Below, piece after piece: positions 4,678 to 9,836 of a stretch of DNA of 9,836 nt (within the stretch, counting starts at the first letter, position 1; each line of letters begins with the position of its first letter). The stretch lies in NCBI GenBank assembly GCA_030740335.1, contig JASLXL010000262.1:1-9836 (forward strand), in the 5' to 3' direction. The notes beneath the pieces are model-generated. The model had not been told where the DNA came from and ran no database searches. It saw only the letters and a list, made by a program, of their open reading frames with translations. The translations under genes and the position numbers were made by a program. The stretch is from SAR202 cluster bacterium. GTDB taxonomy: Bacteria > Chloroflexota > Dehalococcoidia > SAR202 > CAJWER01.

Positions 4678-7389
4678 TTATGGCATCAGGAGCGCGGCTA
4701 CCCGAAGGTCTCGCGGCCCTTCGTATTGAATTTCTGAGACGGGTTGCAGTCTGCCCCACGCAGCCGCACGGATGAGGTTGACCACCCCGGGCAGCGCCTC
4801 CAGTCGATCCAAGACGTAGGCATTTGAGGTGTTTGGAGACAGATTGACCAGATATTCGAAGAGCCTCAGCGATTCCGAAGCGTCAAGCCCAAACCCTACA
4901 ATTGCTTTCTCTCGTAGATCTACAAATGCGGGGTCGTCCAACACTACGAGCCATTGGAGTAGTAGTCCAAGCTCGTGCTCATCTCGGCCGCTATTTCTGA
5001 TTGCCGCGGAAAGCCGCTCATCGGCCAGATCCCGAAAATTGGCGTAGGTCGGGTAAGAGGTCAGCGATAGTCCGGTGAACTCCTCAATTGCCAGCCACAT
5101 GGTGCGCTGGAACTGCTGCGCCTCGGCCTCGTGTATCCCCTGGACCAGGTACGATGCATCCGAATCGGGCTGGTCGGCAGTCGACAGATCCTGGAGCATG
5201 TGTCCCAACTCGTGAGCCAGGGAGTTGATGACGTTGGCGACGCCACGTTCGGCGTCAACAACCACGGTGACTCTCCCCTCGTCCCTTGTCTTGAAGCCGG
5301 TAGCCCTGGCGCGCATGACTTCCTTGCGCTTGGCAAGAGATCCGTAGCTCGACGAGTCCCGGATGGCAAACTGGTTATCGAAGCTCGATTCGATCCAGTC
5401 CAGATAATCCTGCCTGCCAAGAAGGAGCACGTTCACCCGCTCGTCATGCATGCTCCGGCCCGTTACAAGGTAGTACCCCGCGTCCGCCACTCGCAGCACG
5501 TCTTCGACATAGGCCTCGCCGTTCCCGTCAACTACACTCTTACGGATGTCCAACAGTTCGGGGAGCGCTGACAGCATCTGTCGAAGCGTGTCTTCGTCGT
5601 AGCTCCTCGGCTCTGTGGTCCCTATCTCGCCCGTGCCCCATGAAAATGCTTTTTCGTATGTGTTGTCGGTCTCGTCGGTCTCGTATACTACGTTGTCCGG
5701 ATCGATCACTATCTTAAGGACATGGACGCCCTCGGCAAGAGGAGCATTCTCCTCGAGCCCTCCCCAGTCTTCGATTACCTTGACCTCCCTAGATATGCTT
5801 CCCCTGTTCATTTCGAACCGCTTGATCTTCTCGCCGTCGAGATAGAGGTCAACGGAGTAGGGGCCCGCCTCCTGCGTGCTGCGGTTGAATACCAGGATAT
5901 CGACCAGCGATGGCCTGTCGACGGTCAGAGGTCCGTCGAGGAAGCTCTCAGGTTCATGGGACACTATGATGGGCCCGTCCCAACCGAAGCGCCATCCGGG
6001 CACGAGGTTCGGCAGCGTCGGGGGCGCCGGCAGCACCAGCGGCGACGCCGTCGGCACGGGCGTTGCGGAGGCCAATGTACCCGTCCCCCATACAAATTCA
6101 CGCTCGAAGAGGTTGTTGTCCTCGTTGGACTCAATGATCAGGTCGTTGGGATCTACTACTACTCTCAACGTGTGGACCCCGGGAGACAGGGGAACCCACT
6201 GGCGCAGGTCCTGGAAGCGAGAGGTCGCTGCCGGATCCTCTACAAGCATGCCACTGGTTAGTCTCATATCAGCGAGGACTTCATCGACGTACAGGTATAC
6301 CCAAACATCATCGGAGATACTGACAAGTCCCTGGTTCCAGATTACGGTAGAGACATATGTGGGCATGTCGACCGACAGCGGGCCATCGGTAACCTCGTTT
6401 TCGTAAGGGCTGGCGATCAGAGCGGCATCCCAGTCGTCCGGGGTGTGCAGCGCCAAATCGGGGAGCCGGTCCGGCAATGGGGTGGAAACCGCCCCATTCG
6501 TGTCCGGTAACCATGTGAGCGTCAACTCAATCTCGTTGTCGGTCTCGTCAGTCTCGGATATCAGGTTCGTCGAGTCAACGACCAGCTTCAGCGTGTGATC
6601 TCCAGAAGTGAGCCTGACCACGTCTTGCAGGCCGTCCCAATCGGTTATGACACTCAAGGAGACGTTATCCAGGCGATTGCCGGTCCATCTCGCCACCTCG
6701 ACGCCATCAAAGTAGAGATCGATGAAGAACAGCTGGTTCACGGATACCTCGCCTTTATTAGCGACTGCCCAGGACACGTAGGTCGTGGAGCCCACAGCCT
6801 GAGCTGTGTTCTGCCTGATCTGCGCAAGTGCCGCAACGACGAGTGGGCCTTCCCAATCGCTGGGAGCAGACGGCGTTAGATTGACCCGCGACGGGGCCGC
6901 TGCCATAGGTGATGGTGGAACGGGGGAGGGCGCGGTGGCCGTTGGAGAGGGTGATGGGGTGTGGGTGGCCATAGGCGACAGTGTCGCCGTAGGAATGGGG
7001 CTCGGGGTCTGCCTGGGCATTGGGGATGGCGTCGCGGTTAGAGTCGGTATTGTGGTCGCGGTGGCCGCCGTAGGAATGGGGCTCGGGGTCTGCCTGGGCA
7101 TTGGAGATGGCGTCGCAGTTGGAGTCGGTATTGTGGTTGCGATGGCCGCAGTCGTGGCAGTCGTGGAGGGACTAGGGCTCGAGGTCTCGGTTGGTGTTGG
7201 AATCGGTGAGCTGGTCGCTGTTGGCGTCGGCACGGGCGTGGCGGATGGTGCACGCGTGGGTAGCGTCACGACAAGTGTAGTTGGCGTTGGGGCAGGCGGA
7301 ACGGTCGCCGTGAGCGGCTCTGGCTCGGGAGAACAGGCAGCAATAAGTGCCACAAAAACACTGGCCAGCACCACCTGGCCTCGCCTCAA
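4678..7389 (-). CDS. Lipoprotein with Thr/Pro/Ser stalk, three CARDB-like modules and a HELGH metallopeptidase-like domain
   Basis: A 903-residue exported protein. Residues 1-19 form a lipoprotein signal (basic start, hydrophobic run, lipobox IAAC with Cys19), so it should be anchored on the outer face of the membrane. Residues about 27-175 are a Thr/Pro/Ser stalk. Three beta-rich modules follow (about 175-293, 308-434, 459-584), each ending in an acidic Asn-rich strand: DETDNEIELTLTW, NEDNNLFEREFVW, DETDNTYEKAFSW. This is the CARDB layout, seen in adhesion and extracellular enzymes. The C-terminal domain (about 596-903) has SLAHELGHMLQD with the zinc motif HELGH at 726-730. GIHEAEAQ follows, where Glu754 or Glu756, 24-26 residues on, is a candidate third ligand as in gluzincins. 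The TTG start at 7389 overlaps the methyltransferase stop (TTGA) and has GGAAGGG just upstream, implying coupled translation. A surface protease is inferred; the substrate is unknown, and a non-catalytic zincin is possible. Confidence 0.88.
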   Translation of the reverse strand: MRRGQVVLASVFVALIAACSPEPEPLTATVPPAPTPTTLVVTLPTRAPSATPVPTPTATSSPIPTPTETSSPSPSTTATTAAIATTIPTPTATPSPMPRQTPSPIPTAATATTIPTLTATPSPMPRQTPSPIPTATLSPMATHTPSPSPTATAPSPVPPSPMAAAPSRVNLTPSAPSDWEGPLVVAALAQIRQNTAQAVGSTTYVSWAVANKGEVSVNQLFFIDLYFDGVEVARWTGNRLDNVSLSVITDWDGLQDVVRLTSGDHTLKLVVDSTNLISETDETDNEIELTLTWLPDTNGAVSTPLPDRLPDLALHTPDDWDAALIASPYENEVTDGPLSVDMPTYVSTVIWNQGLVSISDDVWVYLYVDEVLADMRLTSGMLVEDPAATSRFQDLRQWVPLSPGVHTLRVVVDPNDLIIESNEDNNLFEREFVWGTGTLASATPVPTASPLVLPAPPTLPNLVPGWRFGWDGPIIVSHEPESFLDGPLTVDRPSLVDILVFNRSTQEAGPYSVDLYLDGEKIKRFEMNRGSISREVKVIEDWGGLEENAPLAEGVHVLKIVIDPDNVVYETDETDNTYEKAFSWGTGEIGTTEPRSYDEDTLRQMLSALPELLDIRKSVVDGNGEAYVEDVLRVADAGYYLVTGRSMHDERVNVLLLGRQDYLDWIESSFDNQFAIRDSSSYGSLAKRKEVMRARATGFKTRDEGRVTVVVDAERGVANVINSLAHELGHMLQDLSTADQPDSDASYLVQGIHEAEAQQFQRTMWLAIEEFTGLSLTSYPTYANFRDLADERLSAAIRNSGRDEHELGLLLQWLVVLDDPAFVDLREKAIVGFGLDASESLRLFEYLVNLSPNTSNAYVLDRLEALPGVVNLIRAAAWGRLQPVSEIQYEGPRDLRVAALLMP
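6986..7147. repeat. Two-copy 81-bp tandem repeat within the lipoprotein stalk
   Basis: Two nearly identical adjacent units (6986-7066 and 7067-7147) encode 27 residues each. On the minus strand each codes for IPTxTATPSPMPRQTPSPIP plus flanking Thr/Ala. They differ at only a few bases. The period is a multiple of three, so copy-number change would keep the frame and merely lengthen or shorten the stalk. The surrounding stalk consists of more diverged Pro/Thr/Ser hexamer-like repeats, suggesting growth by local duplication. Confidence 0.85.
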
Positions 7390-8183
7390 GAACCCTTCCG
7401 GGCTGTATAAATGATGGTGAATGGTACGCGACTCATGCGCTCATACTGCCGTTCCCAATCCGCCCCTCGGTACGGCACGATTTGGAGCTCCGACTCACTC
7501 ATCTCCGTAATGGGATATGGACTAGGCTCCAGTATCTGCTCCACCGCAAAGCCGCTAGCCGTGAGGAGGCCAAACACCTCCTCTATGGTGTGAAAGAAGG
7601 TCGCTCCTCCTTCCTGGCCATGCTCGGGCTCGGGCCACACCTCCACTGGAAGCCGGAAGTAGTCGAAGACCCTCAGATCCCGGCTCTCCTCGTCCCATTC
7701 GAAGGCTGCAAGAGGATGGACCGTGCATACGATCAGTGTGCCGCCTCCAGCCATCACCCTGGCGCACTCCTCCAGACACTGTCCCAGGTCCGGGACGTAC
7801 TCCCATCCGAATGACGAGAGTACGAGGTCGAAGATTCCGTCCCTGAACATCCCGAGGGATTCCATATCGCCCCGAAGGAGGTCCACTCCGACACCCTCAC
7901 GGGCCACCAGTCGCCTGGCATGATTGAGTTGTTTTTTCGAGATGTCCATGGCCGTGACGACTGCGCCCTGCTTTGCGAGGGCTATGGAGTTCTGCGCCGC
8001 ACCACAGGCGAGTTCAAGCACCCGACTGCCCTTTACTTCATCTAAAAGCCCGAGTTCGCGCTCACCAGGACCCAGCGGCCCGTAGTGAACGTCGTCTACC
8101 GAGATGGCTGTTCTGGCCTGGTATGAGTCCGCCATACCGTCCCAGCCGGCTTGGTTTGACCATTTGATGTGTTCTGATCTCAT
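7386..8183 (-). CDS. Class I SAM-dependent methyltransferase
   Basis: A 265-residue cytoplasmic Rossmann-fold methyltransferase. Motif I is VLELACGAAQNSIALAKQGA (about 55-74), motif II ends in AMDISKKQL with Asp80 placed to bind the SAM ribose, RGDMESL (104-110) fits the adenine-contact region, and FDLVLSSFGWEYV (118-130) is the motif IV/post-IV strand. The lead-in WSNQAGWDGMADSYQ followed by HYGPLGPGE is typical of small-molecule methyltransferases of the Methyltransf_11/25 kind. The substrate is unknown. ATG 8183 was chosen because the conserved lead-in starts there; the earlier in-frame ATG at 8279 falls inside the tRNA gene and is not credible. No Shine-Dalgarno is visible upstream. Its stop shares bases with the start of the lipoprotein gene, so the two form an operon, though no functional link is evident. 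Confidence 0.92.
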   Translation of the reverse strand: MRSEHIKWSNQAGWDGMADSYQARTAISVDDVHYGPLGPGERELGLLDEVKGSRVLELACGAAQNSIALAKQGAVVTAMDISKKQLNHARRLVAREGVGVDLLRGDMESLGMFRDGIFDLVLSSFGWEYVPDLGQCLEECARVMAGGGTLIVCTVHPLAAFEWDEESRDLRVFDYFRLPVEVWPEPEHGQEGGATFFHTIEEVFGLLTASGFAVEQILEPSPYPITEMSESELQIVPYRGADWERQYERMSRVPFTIIYTARKGS

Positions 8184-8209
8184 GGGGTTGCGATGCGAAT
8201 GATGAAGAC

Positions 8210-8230
8210 GGCTTCCCGAGGCGGGAAACC
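8210..8230 (-). terminator. Hairpin after tRNA-Glu (terminator or attenuator)
   Basis: On the minus strand GGTTTCCCG pairs with CGGGAAGCC around a CCT loop, a 9-bp stem with one T-G pair, about 40 nt past the tRNA 3' end and 27 nt before the methyltransferase ATG. The following sequence GTCTTCATC is only mildly T-rich, so termination would be imperfect. The hairpin could separate tRNA from methyltransferase transcription or set the read-through level. Confidence 0.45.
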
Positions 8231-8270
8231 AGGGGGGTGCGGTAGCAATACGCGTGCCACGAACCGTGAG

Positions 8271-8343
8271 TGCCCCCAACGGAATTCGAATCCGTGTCTC
8301 CGGCTTGAAAGGCCGACGTCCTGGTCCACTAGACGATGGGGGC
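8271..8343 (-). tRNA. tRNA-Glu (anticodon TTC)
   Basis: Read on the minus strand the 73-nt sequence folds as a complete cloverleaf. The acceptor arm GCCCCCA pairs with TGGGGGC plus discriminator A, and the D-arm region ATCGTCTAGTGGACCAGGAC closely matches bacterial tRNA-Glu. The anticodon stem-loop is TCGGC-CTTTCAA-GCCGG with anticodon TTC, and the T-arm is ACGGA-TTCGAAT-TCCGT. The CCA end is not encoded, so it would be added after transcription. It has its own upstream promoter-like sequence. Confidence 0.97.
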
Positions 8344-8352
8344 GCGGTGCAA

Positions 8353-8366
8353 CGTGACGAGTCACG
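8353..8366. repeat. Small dyad in the tRNA-Glu leader
   Basis: CGTGAC-GA-GTCACG is a perfect 6-bp inverted repeat with a 2-nt spacer, located between the predicted transcription start (about 8374) and the tRNA 5' end at 8343. It could be a protein-binding dyad or a processing structure; the sequence alone does not decide. Confidence 0.35.
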
Positions 8367-8380
8367 ACCGCAGGCTTACT

Positions 8381-8409
8381 ATTCTATCCCGGCGAGCCGA
8401 GCGCTGCAA
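8381..8409 (-). promoter_or_regulatory. Sigma70-like promoter of tRNA-Glu
   Basis: On the minus strand the -35 box TTGCAG (8404-8409) and the -10 box TAGAAT (8381-8386) are 17 nt apart. Transcription would start near 8374, about 30 nt before the mature tRNA 5' end, a usual distance for a stable-RNA leader. Confidence 0.6.
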
Positions 8410-8509
8410 TCACGACTCCGTTTCCTTCGTCGTTTCGTACGGTAAATCTACTCTTATGGAGTAGTTGTTGCCAGCTTTCAACTGGCTCGCCTGTGCCCGA
8501 AGAAAGAAG

Positions 8510-8575
8510 AAAATGAGAACAGTATTTCTGAGGGACACCCTCATGCTCCTGGCATATGGGCTCCGTCCCTCTGCA
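8510..8575. repeat. Intergenic hairpin repeat, copy C
   Basis: A perfect inverted repeat TGAGGG-ACA-CCCTCA (8529-8543) carries the octamer CACCCTCA (8536-8543). The heptamer CTCTGCA follows at 8569-8575, the same order and orientation as copies A and B but with a different insert length. The lead-in is again A-rich. This is the copy with the cleanest central dyad. Confidence 0.5.
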
Positions 8576-8788
8576 CCCCCTTCCAAGCATTCTACGCGCA
8601 TACTACAACGCCGTGGTCTCGTCTGAGGATAGGAACACCCAAGATGCTTTCCCTGGTAGGTACGAGGGGCCTACGTGCCCAACAGCTGAGCCCCGCAATC
8701 ATTTCGGTGAAGACTCGTCCCTCTCCCCGTTGACAGGCACGACGTATGTGTCCGACGTACACCAGCCCTCCTCCATGTGGGTGTAGGG

Positions 8789-8808
8789 CTTAGCCAGGCC
8801 TGGCTAAG
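8789..8808. terminator. Perfect 20-bp palindrome overlapping the argC stop codon
   Basis: CTTAGCCAGGCCTGGCTAAG is fully self-complementary, and the argC stop (8804-8806) lies within it. As RNA it could form about 8 bp with a 4-nt loop right at the end of translation. No T-run follows on either strand, so it is not a classical intrinsic terminator. An RNA end-protecting hairpin or a dimeric protein site are alternatives. Confidence 0.4.
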
Positions 8809-9836
8809 GGTATAGGGCTAGTTCCTTGAGGCCCTCGTCCTCTGGGAGACCGAACATGAGGTTCATGTTCTGGACGGCCTGTCCTGCTGCACCCTTGACC
8901 AGGTTGTCGATGCAGCTGATCACGATCAGCCGGTTGGTGCGAGGGTCAACGACGGGATGTACAAGGCAACGATTGTTGCCGAGGGTCTGCTTCGTCATGG
9001 GAGGCGAGTCGGTAACTTCAACAAAGGACTCGTCGCAATAGAAGTCCTGGTATACCTCGCGGACAGCGTTGGCCGCCGCTTCGCCTGAACCAACGACGTC
9101 TTCCTTCAGCGTGGCGTAGCAGGTGGCGAAGATTCCACGCGTCATCGGCACCAGGTGGGGCACGAAGGTCATGCGCATGTTCTGGAACGGTCCGGCGAGT
9201 TTTCCCAGCTCCTGGGTCATTTCCGGCAGGTGGAAGTGTCCTCCCAGCCCATATGCCCTGAGATTCTCGTTGACCTCGGAATAGATGTAGTCGCGCGCCA
9301 CTTTTTGACCGGCGCCCGACACCCCAGATTTCGCGTCGACAATGATGTCAAGATCGACGATCCCGGCCTTGACCGCCGGCGCCAGTCCGAGGATAGACGC
9401 GGTGGGATAACACCCCGGATTGGCCACCAGCCGGGCCGAGGCGATATCATCGCGACTCAACTCCGGAAGGCCGTAGACAGCCTCTCCGAGGTACTCGGGG
9501 AAGGGATGGAGTTCACCGTACCACTGCCGGTACTCCTCAGGAGCGGCGAGCCTGAAATCCGCGCTAATATCCACAGCCTTAACGCCCGCTCCTACGAGAG
9601 GACCCAGACGCTTGGCGCTGGCCCCATGGGGCAGCGCCGAGAACACAACGTCGACGCTCTCATCCAACTCCTCGGTTACAGTCAGATCGATCGAACCCAG
9701 GTGGGGGAAGACCTCGTTCAGCGCCTTGCCGGCAGAGCTGCGCCCGGTGACGGACGCGATCTCGGCCTCGGGGTGTCGGTTGAGAATGCGCACCAGCTCG
9801 ATACCGGAGTACGCTGTCCCCGCCAATATTCCAACC
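8804..9836 (-). CDS. argC: N-acetyl-gamma-glutamyl-phosphate reductase (5' end cut by window edge)
   Basis: The enzyme reduces N-acetylglutamyl phosphate with NADPH to the semialdehyde, third step of arginine synthesis, in the cytoplasm. The frame continues to the last base; the visible start VGILAGTAYSGIELVRIL is the NADP-binding turn, so only a few residues are missing. Family blocks follow in order: SALPHGAS, VDISADFRL, YGLPEL, the catalytic-cysteine block NPGCYPT, DAKSGVSGAG, the HFHLPEMTQEL block with the conserved His residues, FVPHLVPMTRGI, and a C-terminus with the conserved GAAGQAVQNMNLM. About 343 residues are visible, the normal size. Its neighbours on this side are not arginine genes; any arg operon partner would lie beyond the right edge, upstream of argC. 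The stop sits in a 20-bp palindrome. Identification is secure. Confidence 0.97.
   Translation of the reverse strand, partial: VGILAGTAYSGIELVRILNRHPEAEIASVTGRSSAGKALNEVFPHLGSIDLTVTEELDESVDVVFSALPHGASAKRLGPLVGAGVKAVDISADFRLAAPEEYRQWYGELHPFPEYLGEAVYGLPELSRDDIASARLVANPGCYPTASILGLAPAVKAGIVDLDIIVDAKSGVSGAGQKVARDYIYSEVNENLRAYGLGGHFHLPEMTQELGKLAGPFQNMRMTFVPHLVPMTRGIFATCYATLKEDVVGSGEAAANAVREVYQDFYCDESFVEVTDSPPMTKQTLGNNRCLVHPVVDPRTNRLIVISCIDNLVKGAAGQAVQNMNLMFGLPEDEGLKELALYP

Larger units (their letters stand above)
8344..8803. other. Gap without a credible protein gene between argC and tRNA-Glu
   Basis: This 460-nt region is the largest non-coding stretch. Short open frames exist, but their translations show no family features, no export signal and no ribosome sites. 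It contains the tRNA promoter, hairpin-repeat copy C, and near its right end competing stems: TACACC (8758-8763) with GGTGTA (8780-8785), or AGCCCT (8764-8769) with AGGGCT (8785-8790). I recognise no known RNA family or riboswitch; a small RNA cannot be excluded for 8600-8790. Confidence 0.5.

Noticed and set aside
6986..7147. CRISPR-like repeats
   Set aside because: They are two contiguous 81-bp units without unique spacers, and they code for the stalk.
6806..7414. Long plus-strand frame encoding a striking Gly/Val-rich repeat protein
   Set aside because: It is the antisense reading of the Pro/Thr/Ser stalk codons of the lipoprotein; the repeats follow from that coding and there is no start signal.
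8184..8279. Longer methyltransferase from ATG 8279
   Set aside because: It overlaps the tRNA-Glu gene and the following hairpin; conserved residues begin at ATG 8183.
8271..8343. tRNA-Glu as an integration site for a mobile element
   Set aside because: No integrase, no duplicated tRNA 3' end and no foreign-looking block next to it in the window.
8556..8786. 76-codon plus-strand frame in the argC/tRNA gap
   Set aside because: No ribosome site, no recognisable features, and it starts inside hairpin-repeat copy C.

Overview
The window looks like a stretch of a free-living bacterial chromosome of moderately high G+C. It is mostly housekeeping and peripheral metabolism, with no mobile-element genes, CRISPR array or defence genes visible. 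Several traits suggest a Chloroflexota (SAR202/Dehalococcoidia-type) genome, but this is a tentative inference from style, not from a marker gene. They are a lipoprotein with long Thr/Pro/Ser stalk linkers and CARDB modules, small dispersed hairpin repeats in the gaps, and mixed ATG/GTG/TTG starts with only sporadic Shine-Dalgarno sequences.

Left part, plus strand (1-3059). The 3' end of purH (final steps of IMP synthesis) is followed 7 nt later by a small GT-A family-2 glycosyltransferase of the dolichyl-phosphate-glucose-synthase type. After a 127-nt gap with hairpin-forming sequence comes a zinc-type medium-chain alcohol/polyol dehydrogenase that lacks the four-cysteine structural zinc site. 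Directly downstream lies a decayed short-chain dehydrogenase: its nucleotide-binding N-terminus is missing, the catalytic Tyr position is Phe, and it is frameshifted.

Middle, minus strand (3023-8183). A 12-TM MFS exporter of the EntS/MFS_3 type converges on the SDR remnant and overlaps it tail to tail. It has a well-formed sigma70-like promoter that also decides its start codon. A gene-free gap (4313-4677) holds two copies of a hairpin repeat. Next is a two-gene unit: a class I SAM methyltransferase whose stop codon overlaps the TTG start of a 903-residue lipoprotein. The lipoprotein carries a lipobox, a Thr/Pro/Ser stalk with an 81-bp tandem DNA repeat, three CARDB-like modules and a C-terminal HELGH gluzincin-like domain. 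It is the most unusual protein here.

Right part, minus strand (8210-9836). tRNA-Glu(TTC) has its own promoter and a following hairpin. A gap without a credible gene (8344-8803) contains a third hairpin-repeat copy. Last comes argC (arginine biosynthesis), whose stop codon lies inside a perfect 20-bp palindrome and whose 5' end runs off the window.

Apart from the methyltransferase/lipoprotein pair, and perhaps purH/glycosyltransferase and the two dehydrogenases, the genes are functionally unrelated neighbours. I do not see a clear novel multi-gene system. The best leads are the lipoprotein metallopeptidase and the three-copy hairpin repeat.
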